This document shows, one piece after another, positions 1 through 11,234 of a stretch of 64,000 bases of DNA. Below the pieces are notes generated by a model that saw nothing but the letters and a program-made list of their open reading frames with translations, searched no databases and was not told where the DNA came from. Position numbers and translations under genes: made by a program. Source of the DNA: Plenodomus lindquistii. Lineage: Eukaryota > Ascomycota > Dothideomycetes > Pleosporales > Leptosphaeriaceae. The DNA lies in NCBI GenBank assembly GCA_025504975.1, contig JANUWI010000001.1, positions 2,418,001 through 2,482,000 of the forward strand. The letters run 5' to 3'. Each line of letters begins with the position of its first letter. The stretch's first letter is position 1.

Positions 1-3000
1 GTGCTTGGCAATGCGCAGGACATCGTTGCTGTTACCAATAATCTCCAGCAGATCCTCATCACCGACAAAGTAGAAGCGAGGAAACGACACACGCTCGCGT
101 TCTAAGTACTCTCCGAGCGCTTTCTGAATCTTATTGAGGAGTTCGGCGAGGCGCTCAAGAGACTTTTGTACGCCGGAGATGTTGAGGACTTCAAGGACGA
201 AAGGCTGGCGCGAGACCTTCTTCATGACGGACAGGAACTCGGAGTTGATGTTCTGGAAGCGCGAGGACTCCATGGGGAGGAGATGTTTGATGTCGGCGTT
301 TCCGGTGAAGACGCCTTCGAGGTAGACCCACTGACGTTGAACATCGATCCAGACGTCGAAGAGGACGTGTACACGGTTGAGCTTGTCCTCCCACGACGAG
401 GCTTCCTCTTCAAACTCCTTGTAGTAGGGTGAGTGTCGCATAGCCTGCAAAGAGTTAAGGTTCTCGCTGCACTTGGCGAAAAGTTCGTCCCAGCCGCGAA
501 TGAGACGGCACTTGTTCTGGTAATTGACGAGTTCCAGCGCATAGTTCTGCCAGGTCTCGCGAACTTGCTTGATGAACTCTTCCAGCGCCATCTCACCTTG
601 TGCCTGGGTAATCACATCGCGGATAATGACCTCGCTAGGACCGAGCTGAAGGTCCCAGACATCTCCCAAGGTAAGAGAGATAGCAGAGTATCGCTTGTGA
701 GGCCGCAGGTTCTTGAAGATCCTAATCCAGTGGCGTTCCCGCACGGCATCAGATCGCAGCTCAGCAAGAATGGCGTTCTCCTTGAGCAGCTGCTTGAGTT
801 TAGTCTGTACATACTCAAACGCTTGGTATTGACGCATGCGACTAGGCATATCCTTGGTCAGCTTAACCAGGTTGTCGAGATTCTGGCGAAGCTTGCGAGG
901 CTGGATGCTAGTCCAGAGAACATCGCGAAGATCATTGATGCTAGCCCAAATGGTCCCAAGCGCAGACCATACAGACTTGAAGTCCTGCACTTCCTCAAGC
1001 AGAGTCTCCAATGCGTTCTCCGGCGACGGCGGCAGTCCGAGAGCTTCCTTGGCTTTAGAGATGTTCTCAGATTCAGTCTGCAGCTTGTTGAGCTTCGCAT
1101 CGAACGTGGCAAGGATCTGGGATGCTTCCGCAGGAGCGAGGTTTCCAGCAACTGGCTTATCTTCTGCCCATTCTCCAGTAATGGTGTGAATCTTCTCGTT
1201 GACAACCTTGTCTTCAGCCGTAATCTTAGCGCGAAGTGCATCAGCCTGGTCATTGGCAATCTTGCTCTTGCGCTCCAGAACTTCAGTGAGGGTCTGCCAT
1301 TCGCCATCAATTTGCTCCATTTCCAGCCAGTCGGGTGGGAATTGGTAGCGTTGACGTGCGAGAGTAGCTTGACCTTGTCGGAACGTCGAAATCTCAGGCT
1401 CCCACTCCATGACCTTCCTCTTGCATTGCTGCACAGTGGTGATGAACGACACGGCCTGCGCAGTCGACGAAGCCTCCAGCGTCTGCATCTCAAGATCTTT
1501 GCGAGCCTTCTCAATCTGCACATAGACGTCGTTCATGCGCTGACCAAGTCTGCTGGCGAACTTGGCAAGAATCTCCTGTTGCCACTGATCGTATTTGGCA
1601 TTGACCTTGACCTGTACCTGATCATAGTCGACCGTAACATAGCCGAAGCTACGATTGACATCGGAGTTGTCGAATGTAGCACGAGTCTTGCGAATTTCCT
1701 GCAGAAGCTGTAGCCAACGCGAAAGATCTTCGCCGAGGATATCGTAAACATGCTCGGATTGCAGATCCCACAAAGACTGGAATTGAAGCCACTCGTCCAC
1801 GTAAGATGAGACTTCGCGGAGCTTGCCCTCTACAGCGCCGTAGACCTCAATAAGCGACTCGGTGCATCTGCTAGGAAGGTCAGAGAATTGGCTGACAGAG
1901 GTATCGCTCGTGGATTCCAATCGAATCTCGTAACGCGAAGCCTTGATTTTCTGGAGCGTGCAAATGATCGCCAGCCATTGCTGAAGTTGTTCAAGCCAAC
2001 TGGCACGAGCGTACTCAACAGGCGGGCTGAGGTAAATGACCTGGTTGCGCATCGTGATCTCAAGAGTGAGGCGTGTGAGAGTCGGCTTGGCTTCCGGAGA
2101 CTCAGTCGACGCAGGTTGGCTAACAGGTCGTCGGGTATCGTCGCTGTTCTCTACATTGTTGAAGACTTCGATCCATAGCGAGATGGCTCGGTTGAGGCGG
2201 ACAAGCAGAATAGCCTCAATGCGCGCATTCATGTCGGACACCCAGGATGCAAGGTTGGCGTAGTTTTCCAGATTGAGCTGATCAATAGACTTCTGGATTG
2301 TCTCAAGGTTCTGCTGGAAAGCGTCCTTGTTGTATGGGCAAGTCTCGAGATCCTTGAGCGCCTTCTCGACGGTGGCGTTGATGCTGACCAGGGTGGAGAC
2401 CTTCAGCTGAAGAAGGGAGGTCGCAGCAGCGAAGTCGCGGACGAACTGGACGTGTTTGCTCTCACTTCGAATGCTGCCAGCACCTGCTGGGAAGCCAGAC
2501 TGACGAACATGCAGATCGTACGCATGGACAAAAGACTCCCACTTCAGCGGCACGCCCTTGCCAACTAATGCCTGGACATCATTGACGTAGTTGTTGAGCA
2601 ACAGCGAGACACCAGCCATCTCAGCAATCGAGCGCACAGTCTGAGTATACGTGCGCACACTTTCCATAAGACTGACAGCGTACGGGTACACGCGCTTGGC
2701 CTCTTTCGAAATGTTGTTGATGCCATGAGGAACCTGGTAGCCACGCCACGTAAGGTTTCGCACTTCCTTGAAGAGGGCAATGACTTGCGCGTCGAAGTTG
2801 ACGTTCAGTTCGAGGATGTTACCAGCCGCGCGGTTCTTGCTGACGAGGAAAAGGCGTCCAGAGATCGACATCTTCCTCCTCGCGACTTCTTGCAGCCACG
2901 ACTCGAAGATGGGCCGAGTGTCGAGCTTCTTCTTGAACATGCTACTCTCAGCTTGAAGCTTCTGCCCCTCAGCGTGAAGTGCCCAGTCTTTGCCAAGAAT

Positions 3001-5103
3001 GTCCTCCACCTTGCCCATGTAGCTCTCCAGCTGCGTCTCGATCTGGCGCGCCCAAATGACGGCACCAGACACGGGAGGAAAGTCGCGAAGTTGCGCCATG
3101 GCATGAGCTTCAGAATTGCCATACTGTCGCTTGAAGCGCTCGTGAAGAGCAAGAATGTCCTGCTTGACATTGTCGATGAGCTGAGTCTGGTACTCAGAAA
3201 TGGCACCCCTGATCTTCGGTCGGACGAACAGAGGGTTGAACTTGGAGAAGACGCGGAACATCTCGCTTGCAGTCTTGGCGGTACCGAGACGATCTCTCAG
3301 CCTCGCGATGATGGAGTTCTCGACTCGCGAAGTGCGCTCGTTGTACTTCTGCTCTGCTTGTTCGAAGAGACGAATACCCTCCTGAGAGACATCAAGCACA
3401 TCAACATCTTTGAGAACATCGTATGCCTCCTTGACTTCCTTGACAGCGTCGACATCACCAATCTCCTCGATGATGACCGACTCCTTGGCTTGCGATCCGT
3501 CAGAGAGCGATGATTGCGAGCCAAGTACGCTGACGATAGTGCGTTGCAGTTGCTCGTGGTTCTTGCGGAAGGTGGTGATGTAGCGAATGCGTTCTTCCGT
3601 CTCTTTGTGTCGCGCAGCGATCTTGATGGGGATGAACTTTTCGTTTCTTCGCCTAGTGACTTCACGAGCGACGTTGGTGAACTCCTTGACATTCTCCTCC
3701 CAGGTGCGCCAGATGCTGTCTGCAACCTCCATGATAGCTTGAAACTCAGGGTAGTCCATGTGCATGAGGGTCTTGCCGTGGAGCAATTTGTGCAGTTGGC
3801 TGTCGAGATCGCCAGAGATGGCCTCCACGAGAGGAAGAGCACGGCGAACCGGGTATGGACAGATACGGAGCTTCTTGTTCATATGGCTGAAGATGGCCTG
3901 GATCGCTTCCTGGACCGCTGCGAGCGACGTCGAGGACAGCAGGTGGTCGAGCGGGAACTCCCGCATGAGCTGATTGTACTTTTGAACGAGATCGGTACTC
4001 TCCTTCAGTCCAGTATCTGCGCTGAAGGATACAGTAGCCTGGAAACGCTTTGCATTCTTGAGTACATCCAGTGTCAGCCTCACGCCCGGGCTTCCCAGCT
4101 GCGTCTCAATGTCCTGCAGTCTCGATTCCATGGAGATCCAGAAGTTGATTTCCTGCGCAGCCGTGCCTGTCGAAACATCGCGGGTCGTCTTGGTGATGGT
4201 CTGTATCGATTTGATCCAGCCATTGACCGTTGCCTGGAGTCCATTCAAAAAACTGCTATCCTGCACGATCGCCGCGGGAATCAGGTCAGGCGACGGCTTG
4301 ATGCCCTTTTGGTTCGCATCGTCCAGCGCATTCTGAATCATGGGATGCAGCGGTAGTAGCAACTCGGGAATCTCGACATTCTGCTGCAGGTGCTGCAAGC
4401 TGAGGGCCAACTCAGCCATCTTCTTCTTGGCCGCCGAGATGCCCGTCCTGGCGTCATTATCCCCCTTGTTGTAGGCACCGGACCCGTTGCGCTGGGTCTT
4501 GGTGTAGTTGTCAAAGTACGGCTCGACCGCGGACTGAATGAGAGAATGGAGAAACTCGTAAGGGGTGCCGTCTTGCGAAGAGGCGTTATTAGGAAGTATA
4601 AAACCGGGCAAAGTGGAAATGTTGACTTGGGCGCTAATGGGTATCGAAGGGTCTATGGGTATCGGGCGCTTGGAAATGACAACAAACTGAGCGCAGTTGC
4701 GCGACGCCGTGAGTTCGGTAGAGACTGTGTAAGTGTAGTGCTGGGTGGTGCCTGCCGACATTAGTCTGGTCGTGCCTTCCATTTTTGGGGGAGTAAGGAC
4801 GGGGTGCCTACCATTTGTGCCATCCAGTCCGTCGACGTGAGCATCGTCCGCCTTGTCCTTGATCAGATACAGCACCGACTGCCCCTCCGAGGCGAAGCGG
4901 GAGCAGCGCTGTATCGTGTCGGCGAGCTTGGCAGGCGAGAGCAGACTGCCTGGTGCGTGGAGATCTTGCGGTGAGGCGTCAAGGTTGACGCTGAGGACCT
5001 TTTCCAGGTGGTCGACGATAATCTGGGGGTCGATCAAAGGTGGTGCTGGGCTCGGGGCCCGCAAGGTGCCGTTGGCCGCCCCTGGAGCCAGCGGTGCCTC
5101 CAT
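1..5103 (-). CDS. DYN1: Cytoplasmic dynein 1 heavy chain, N-terminal tail (partial at left edge)
   Basis: Exons 5103-4812 and 4751-1 (minus); the gene continues beyond base 1. The 60-nt intron has donor GTAGGC, a CTAAT branch and acceptor GGCAG, and the frame continues across it. About 1,680 residues are present of the roughly 4,300 usual for the family. The visible part is the tail (DHC_N1 then DHC_N2/linker): long helical, frequently charged sequence, and near the left edge the linker motif FYFVGDEDLLEIIGNS, which is characteristic of dynein heavy chains. The protein is the motor subunit of the minus-end-directed microtubule motor that positions nuclei and returns endosomes in hyphae; the tail binds intermediate chains and dimerises. 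The AAA+ ring and microtubule-binding stalk lie outside the window. The start is the ATG at 5103, just downstream of a TG-rich leader. The long plus-strand open frames in this interval are shadows. Confidence 0.95.
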   Translation of the reverse strand, partial: MEAPLAPGAANGTLRAPSPAPPLIDPQIIVDHLEKVLSVNLDASPQDLHAPGSLLSPAKLADTIQRCSRFASEGQSVLYLIKDKADDAHVDGLDGTNGRHPVLTPPKMEGTTRLMSAGTTQHYTYTVSTELTASRNCAQFVVISKRPIPIDPSIPISAQVNISTLPGFILPNNASSQDGTPYEFLHSLIQSAVEPYFDNYTKTQRNGSGAYNKGDNDARTGISAAKKKMAELALSLQHLQQNVEIPELLLPLHPMIQNALDDANQKGIKPSPDLIPAAIVQDSSFLNGLQATVNGWIKSIQTITKTTRDVSTGTAAQEINFWISMESRLQDIETQLGSPGVRLTLDVLKNAKRFQATVSFSADTGLKESTDLVQKYNQLMREFPLDHLLSSTSLAAVQEAIQAIFSHMNKKLRICPYPVRRALPLVEAISGDLDSQLHKLLHGKTLMHMDYPEFQAIMEVADSIWRTWEENVKEFTNVAREVTRRRNEKFIPIKIAARHKETEERIRYITTFRKNHEQLQRTIVSVLGSQSSLSDGSQAKESVIIEEIGDVDAVKEVKEAYDVLKDVDVLDVSQEGIRLFEQAEQKYNERTSRVENSIIARLRDRLGTAKTASEMFRVFSKFNPLFVRPKIRGAISEYQTQLIDNVKQDILALHERFKRQYGNSEAHAMAQLRDFPPVSGAVIWARQIETQLESYMGKVEDILGKDWALHAEGQKLQAESSMFKKKLDTRPIFESWLQEVARRKMSISGRLFLVSKNRAAGNILELNVNFDAQVIALFKEVRNLTWRGYQVPHGINNISKEAKRVYPYAVSLMESVRTYTQTVRSIAEMAGVSLLLNNYVNDVQALVGKGVPLKWESFVHAYDLHVRQSGFPAGAGSIRSESKHVQFVRDFAAATSLLQLKVSTLVSINATVEKALKDLETCPYNKDAFQQNLETIQKSIDQLNLENYANLASWVSDMNARIEAILLVRLNRAISLWIEVFNNVENSDDTRRPVSQPASTESPEAKPTLTRLTLEITMRNQVIYLSPPVEYARASWLEQLQQWLAIICTLQKIKASRYEIRLESTSDTSVSQFSDLPSRCTESLIEVYGAVEGKLREVSSYVDEWLQFQSLWDLQSEHVYDILGEDLSRWLQLLQEIRKTRATFDNSDVNRSFGYVTVDYDQVQVKVNAKYDQWQQEILAKFASRLGQRMNDVYVQIEKARKDLEMQTLEASSTAQAVSFITTVQQCKRKVMEWEPEISTFRQGQATLARQRYQFPPDWLEMEQIDGEWQTLTEVLERKSKIANDQADALRAKITAEDKVVNEKIHTITGEWAEDKPVAGNLAPAEASQILATFDAKLNKLQTESENISKAKEALGLPPSPENALETLLEEVQDFKSVWSALGTIWASINDLRDVLWTSIQPRKLRQNLDNLVKLTKDMPSRMRQYQAFEYVQTKLKQLLKENAILAELRSDAVRERHWIRIFKNLRPHKRYSAISLTLGDVWDLQLGPSEVIIRDVITQAQGEMALEEFIKQVRETWQNYALELVNYQNKCRLIRGWDELFAKCSENLNSLQAMRHSPYYKEFEEEASSWEDKLNRVHVLFDVWIDVQRQWVYLEGVFTGNADIKHLLPMESSRFQNINSEFLSVMKKVSRQPFVLEVLNISGVQKSLERLAELLNKIQKALGEYLERERVSFPRFYFVGDEDLLEIIGNSNDVLRIAKH

Positions 5104-5710
5104 GTTGATGTGTGTGTGTGTTGGTGTGTGTTATGCGTGTTCCATGGGGATCCTCGCTTCCGGCGAAGAGAGGCGGGGTCGGGAGGATCGTGTGCGTTGT
5201 GTACGAGCGAGGCAGGGAAGGTGCAGGCGGCCGTCCGGTGATGGTGTTGACTCTCTGCGCCCGTGAATCCACACTTGCCAACAGTTCGACGCGTTTGGCG
5301 TCCGTGCCCCCGCTAAAGAAGCACATCCCGCGCCCCCGCGCCTTCCCTGCAGGGGCTGCGGCACCTTCCTCATCTCATTGGCCCACAACACTGAAACACA
5401 TCTCAGGGTCTCCAGAACGTGTGCTGTCATACGAAGGCGCTCATATCATCGAGTCCCCATCTCACTCAAAGAGCACGCATCTTCAGTCTATAAATTATCG
5501 AGGAGAAGACATTTAGACTGCAGACTACTACTATATTCAGCTTGCAGAGTATACAGCTAAGGGTTATAAACACTGCTGCGTTCATCCCATCATTCAATAT
5601 GCAATGCACGAGCCATCAGAGGTACTGGTCAGTATAAACAGGTATAGTCACTAGCCATACATCACACACTCATAACACTCGAGCATATCTTCAATAATCT
5701 CTACACTTCA
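5104..5710. other. Intergenic: dynein 5' flank and CLC 3' flank
   Basis: No gene is visible. The first 40 bases upstream of the dynein start are a TG-rich microsatellite on the plus strand (about 5107-5140), presumably within the 5' leader of the dynein transcript. The rest is unremarkable mixed sequence, probably the dynein promoter followed by the CLC 3' untranslated region. Confidence 0.6.
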
Positions 5711-8490
5711 CTATCTCGCCCCCCTCCTAACCTCAAGCTCAACTCCCCTCCCCAAATCCCCTTCCCCATCCCCATCCCCATCCCCATCGCCATCCCCTTC
5801 ATCTCCACTCTCCCCACCCACCGCAAACGCCTCCTCCCTCCTCTCCTCCCTCACCAACCTCGGACTCTCCAACCTCACCTCCCCAATCCCCACCCCTTTG
5901 CCAATCCACCTTCCAACCCCCAACATCCCCAAGACCCTTCTCCCAAACCTCGCAACCCTCTCCATCCTCTCATCCTCGCCCTGCTGTCCCGCTCCCCCAG
6001 CACCCCCACCATGTCCCCCACCCCCACCAGCCTCAACTTTAAACTGATACTTGAGACAATCCTTGACCGTAACCAACCCGGTAAGTCGTCCACGATACTC
6101 AATTAGTATAACCCTCGGTCCCATCTTCTTGAAGACTTCCATTACAGTTTCGAGCGGCAACCTCGGATGCACAGCCAGAGGCGTGGGGTCGAAGAACTTG
6201 GAAAAGTCGACGTCATCACCACTAGCAACCGTCATGCCTTCGTTGTCGCTGTCGAAATTGCATTTCGTAACCGCGCTCGCGCCGTCCTTTCTCGCGCGAT
6301 CAATCGCATAGCGTAGTTCTGTGCGCCCGATATATCCTAGTAGGATCTTTGACTCCAGGTCCTCGACGATGGGGTAGCCTTGGTATGACGTTTCGCTCAT
6401 CAGGCGCTCGAGTTGGCGCAGTTGCATGCCGCGTGCTGGAAGGCATATAATGTTCCCGGACATGACTTTGCTGACTGGAACGCCAAAGGCGCGTTCTTCC
6501 TTGGAATCGAGGAAAGGGTATCCGTTCAGCGTGATCATGCGGTCTGCGATGCCGCCGTGGCCGAAGCGCTCGGATACGGCTTTTGTGACGCCGACGACGA
6601 TCATGGTGGGGAGGATGTATGTTAGTGCGCCGGTGATTTCGAACATGATGACTACTACGCTGACGGTAATGTGCATTATTCCTGATAACGCGGCTGCTGC
6701 GCCGAGGAAGGCGTAGGTTCCCGGGGTAATGCAGGGGCCGTCTGGGGCGCAGGCGGAGAAGAAGGGGGAGGAGGGGTAGGATTCGTGGAGGGATTGGACG
6801 GCGATGCCAAGGGCGCGTCCGAAGGCGGCACCGATGGCCATGCTGGGGACGAAGATGCCGGCTGGGACTTTACAGCCAAAAGATATGACTACGAGGAGGG
6901 TGCGGATGAGGACTGCGAGGAGTAGTGCGAAGACCATGCCTGCTCTTCCGTCTTTGGCGCATAGTGCGTCGTAGCCTTTCCCGCCTTCGCATTCTTGAAA
7001 TAGGATTTCCATGGATTCTGTCATATCGATGCGGAGGAACATGTTTGGGTAGCAGATTGCCGCTGTGAGGGTGGCGAGGACAACGGCTTCGGTGACGGGG
7101 TAGGCGGAGAGATATTTCTTGCGAAACACTTGCATGCGTAGATTCCAGTGCATTACAAAGGCGCCGTAGAGACCGCCGAAGACGCCGATGATGAGGTAGA
7201 AGAGGATTTCGAAAAAGTGCCAGGGATGGGTGTAGGAAACTTGGAACATGACGAGTTGGCCGGTGCGGAAGGGGTTCATTGCCTAGAGATCGTGGTAATC
7301 AGTAACCGTTCCGCTCTCCTTCATGATGTACGCGATTTCAAGACGTGATGGTATGGGGGAGGACTTACAGCAAGCACAGCCGTCCCAACCAACGCACAAA
7401 AATAACTCCTCCACAGCGTCTTCGCAGGAAACGTATTACTCATCTCCTCCAAACTAAACAGCACACCTCCAATCGGACTCCCAAACGCAACGCCTACTCC
7501 CGCCGCCGCACTCGCACTCAATATCTCCCTCGTCTTCGCCGCATTGCGTCTATACTTGTCGAAGAACCGCGATATCACATTCCCCGTGCACACCGCATAG
7601 TGAACACTCGGCCCCTCCTTTCCAACCGACAGACCACTAGCAATGGCAAGCGGGAGCCCAATGGATTTGATAGTCAACGTGGTGAACCCCAGGAACCCTT
7701 TCATGACGAACCCCGCGATGATGCATTTCATCTCGCTGATCCCACTTCCCGCAGCATAAGGGGCGAAACTCTTAACCAGCGTCGCAGCCGTCCACGCAAA
7801 CATTGCCGCAAAAGCAATATAAGCGATATAATTCAGCGGAGCGAAACCAGACCAACGTTTCCACTCTGGACAACCCCCCTCAGCGCCCCAGCAGCAAAAC
7901 GACTCATTGAGGTAAAACGCCGTAGTGCAGTGCCCAAGCTTGATATCGCTCAACCACTCCGTAACGATATTCAGAACCGCGGCATTCAATCCAATCGCCG
8001 CACCAACAAGCGTGACCACAATCCACGCTTGTCCCGCATCATACGCCTCCGCGATCTTGCGTCGCCATTTCCCGTGGCCGCGGCCTAGAAACACGTTCCT
8101 GCCAGGTAGAGGGTGGGCGGCCAAACGCTCTTTTCGTCGCGCCTTGCGACGTAGCGATTCCCGCGCTGCGTCTTGGATCCAGTCTATGGTTGTGAAGTCT
8201 TCGTAGCGTTTTATTTCGGCGATTTCTTCGACGATGGCGTGGGAGGTGGAGGTTGCTTGGGCGGCTTCGGGGTCTGAGTCTAGGGATTGAGCATACGAGG
8301 ATCGGCGGCGACGGAGGGAGGGCGCGTGGGATGCGCGGCGGCTGGGTTGGTTTGGTCTGGCTGACGATGAAGCTTGGGGGTGTTTTCCAGCCTGTGAGGT
8401 TTGCCGTGTTCGACTCGTTGAGGATGTCCCCCTCGCCCTCTCAGGCTGTATATGTCGCGCACGCGAGCGCGAGGATGAGGACCGATTCAT
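5711..8490 (-). CDS. GEF1: CLC-family chloride channel / Cl-/H+ exchanger, GEF1-like
   Basis: Exons 8490-7369 and 7282-5711, joined in phase 0 across an 86-nt intron (GTAAGT...CTAG); 897 residues. The first ~120 residues are a hydrophilic Ser/Arg-rich cytosolic tail. The CLC core then shows GSGISE (248-253), GKEGP with the gating glutamate (290-294), GSPIGGVLFSLEE (337-349) and GIFVP (516-520), which together build the anion pathway. Two CBS-type segments follow (about 645-800), with KVMSGNIICLP beginning the first. The family moves chloride against protons in Golgi, endosome or vacuole membranes and supports copper/iron loading and pH control. The extreme C-terminus is unusual: a Gly/Asp run (GDGDGDGDGDGEGD) encoded by a hexanucleotide repeat. 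Whether it is channel or exchanger cannot be settled by reading, though the glutamate in FSLEE favours exchange. Confidence 0.93.
5763..5790. repeat. CCCCAT hexanucleotide repeat inside the CLC 3' coding end
   Basis: Tandem CCCATC-type hexamers on the plus strand read as alternating Gly-Asp codons on the minus strand. They sit in the disordered C-terminal tail of the CLC protein and are likely to vary in length between strains. Confidence 0.8.
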
Positions 8491-9269
8491 CGCATTGTCA
8501 TGTATATTCCGTGCACACTATGAGGAAAGCGCGCGACGTGTTGTCGTGTCTCGGCGTAAATATCGATGTCGATGTCGATGCCTCATTGATGTCTCATTCA
8601 TGTGGAGTGGAGTGGAGCTTCGATGTACTAGGGTTGGGAAACAAGGGTCCAATGCGCTTGCTCGCTTGTCTTGTCGATCATCTCGGAGGTCCGCATGGCA
8701 TGGATGTGCAATTCGATTGAAACGTGACATATCAGAACTATGTATGTAGTGAATGAAATAATCAGGTTGTTGCGGTAATGTGTGATTTTGTATGTGAGAG
8801 GTTTATTCAAAATCATGGTATGTTTATTGTCTGTGAATTTAGAGGTCATGTTTGGTGTACTAGCACAGATCTGCTAGTGTATTTTCACTCACGTAAAGTA
8901 TTAACGGAATCACGAGAAAATTTACCACCCACCCACCTGCACTCCAATGTCCTTGCAATGCTAATATGATATTTCTAGATCGATAATGAACATTCCGGAA
9001 GCTTTATTTCGTATACATCATAATATGACGTGGCCTCCCTCTCATATATCAGGTAGTCCGACAGCACTTCGTTACGCACATGTTGAGAAAGTATAATGTT
9101 TTATTCCTTAATTCTAGCTACGTGTGAAAATCGTAGTCATCGGGTATCATCAAAGTGTCTATCATCTATTCATACGCCAATCCGAGATCTGTCTACTTTT
9201 CTCGCATGCTGGTCTCGTTTCGCGAGGAGCGCACAGTCAACTATCATCGAGCAGCAGCAGCAGCAGCAT
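8491..9269. other. Intergenic between CLC and GMP synthase
   Basis: This holds the CLC promoter and the 3' flank of GMP synthase. Just downstream of the GMP synthase stop is a short CAG/CTG trinucleotide run (about 9250-9267). I see no further gene; the short open frames here have no recognisable features. Confidence 0.55.
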
Positions 9270-10948
9270 CTACTCCATCTCAATCGTACCAGGAGGTTTA
9301 CTTGTGACTGTACACTTGTTAGCAAAAGCCCGTACTCCGATCAGATCATTCGACACTTACTATCATAAACCACCCGACAAACTCCATCTACCTCATTGAC
9401 AATTCTCCGACTAACCCTCTTCAAAAACTCCCCATCGAATGGATACCAATCTGCCGTCATGAAATCACTCGTTTCCACAGCCCTGAGCGCAATGACCTGG
9501 TCGTGCACACGCTTATCCCCCATAACACCCACCGCCTTGACCGGCAACAGCGCCGCAAACGCCTGACTAATGTTTCGGTACAACCCCGCCTTGCGAATCT
9601 CCTCGATGAAGATGTTATCTGCCTCGCGCGCAATGCGCACCTGTTCGCGCGTCACTTCGCCGAGGATGCGGATGGCGATGCCTGGGCCGGGGAAGGGGTG
9701 GCGCCACACAAGGTCCTCGGGGATACCGAGTTCCACACCGAGTTCGCGGACTTCGTCTTTGAAGAGTTCGCGCAGGGGCTCGATGAGTTTGAGGTTCATG
9801 TTTGCGGGGAGACCGCCGACGTTGTGGTGGGTTTTGATGGTTTGCGAGGGGCCTTTGAAGGAGAGGGATTCGATGACGTCGGGGTAGAGAGTGCCTTGGA
9901 GTAGCCATTCGATGTCGCCGGCTTTGGAGGAAGAGGCGGCGGCTGCGGCGATCTTCTTGGCTTGCTCCTGGAAGACTTCAATGAAGGTGTTGCCGATGAC
10001 CTTGCGCTTTTGCTCGGGGTTGTCGGTGATGCCAGCGAGGCGGTCGAGGAAGAGGTCTGAGGCGTCGATGACGGTGAGGTTGATGCCGAGGCCTTCGTCG
10101 AGCGTCTTCTTGACCTGCACGGCTTCGTTGAGGCGGAGCACGCCGTTGTCGACCATGACGGCGTGGAAGCGGTCGCCGATGGCTTCCTTCATGAGCTTTG
10201 CAGCGACGGTGGAATCGACACCCCCGCTGACTGCGCCGATGACTTGGCCCTTGTCCCCGACCAGCTTTCGGATGCGCGCAATCTCCTGGTCGACGAATTT
10301 TCCCATTGTCCAGTCTGTCGTCGCCTGGCAGATATCAATGGCAAAGTTCTTGAGCACCGTCTTGCCGTTGCGTGTGTGTGTGACCTCGGGGTGGAACTGG
10401 ATGCCGTAGTACTTGCTCGTCTTGTGCGCAATACCCGCATACGGCGCATTAGTCGTCGTCGCAATGGTGGTGAAGTTCTCTGGCATCTGGCTCAGCTTGT
10501 CGCCGTGACTCATCCAGACCTCCATGTCCTTGCCAACGTCCTTGAACAGCTGGTCCATGTGTCCGCCGTGGCTCTCCACCTTCAAGTTGGCGTGCCCATA
10601 CTCGCGCTTCTCGCCTGCAGCCACACCGGCGTTCTTTCCAAAATGCCAGGCCATCTCTTGTAGACCGTAGCATATTCCCAGAATCGGCACGCCGAGATCG
10701 AAGACGGCGTGGTCTACGTGTGGGGCGTCTTTCTCGTACACCGAGTATGGGCCGCCAGAGAGGATGATGCCCTTGGGTGTGAAGGGCAGCTCGGCGAGCT
10801 TAGTGGTGCACGGCAGCATCTCCGAGTAGACATTGAGTTCGCGGAGTCTTCGAGTGATGAGGTGTGTGTACTGCGAGCCAAAGTCGAGGACGAGGATGGT
10901 GTCGAATGTCTTGTGGGGAGGAATCGGGTCGGAGCCGTCGGTCGCCAT
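9270..10948 (-). CDS. GUA1: GMP synthase (glutamine-hydrolysing)
   Basis: Exons 10948-9361 and 9307-9270; 541 residues. It converts XMP, ATP and glutamine to GMP, the last step of guanylate synthesis. The class I glutamine amidotransferase domain comes first, with nucleophile Cys93 in GICYGLQEM and His186/Glu188 in FHPEVTH. The ATP pyrophosphatase domain follows with the P-loop SGGVDS (241-246), then the C-terminal dimerisation domain. A 53-nt intron (GTAAGT...GCTAAC...ACAG) splits the very end. Splicing it restores the conserved tail ITSKPPGTIEME, whereas reading through gives an aberrant CRMI ending. The ATG at 10948 is chosen because the in-frame codon 18 bases upstream is GTG. The gene is divergent from BCP1 with a 286-bp shared promoter. 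Confidence 0.97.
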
Positions 10949-11117
10949 GATGAGTGTCAATTGCACTGTACAATTGGATGTGGAAAGAGTGTAAGAGAGA
11001 AAGAAGAAAAAGAGGAAGCGGTTTGGTTATCAAAGAGACGTTGTGCGGGTCAGATTGCAGGCGCAGGGAGGGGCTCGGTGAGTCGCAGAAATTTGGGCGG
11101 GGCTCAATATTTTTCGA

Positions 11118-11127
11118 CTATCGATAG
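11118..11127. promoter_or_regulatory. CTATCGATAG palindrome in the GUA1/BCP1 divergent promoter
   Basis: A perfect 10-bp palindrome lies about 108 bp upstream of the BCP1 ATG and 170 bp upstream of the GUA1 ATG. Its position in the only 286 bp separating two growth-related genes suggests a shared regulatory element. No factor is assigned. Confidence 0.35.
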
Positions 11128-11234
11128 CGCAGGGCAGGAGGGCAGGCGCGACCGCGTTCATCCTTAGCATCACACCTTTTGCGATACCAGGACTAAAAAC
11201 CACAACACTAATTCTACACTCACAACACCACACA

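Noticed and set aside
433..1713. A 426-codon plus-strand open frame, with others at 2725-3513 and 3514-4356
   Set aside because: They are antisense to the dynein heavy chain, whose minus-strand frame has clear family sequence. Their peptides have no motifs and follow from the codon composition of the sense gene.
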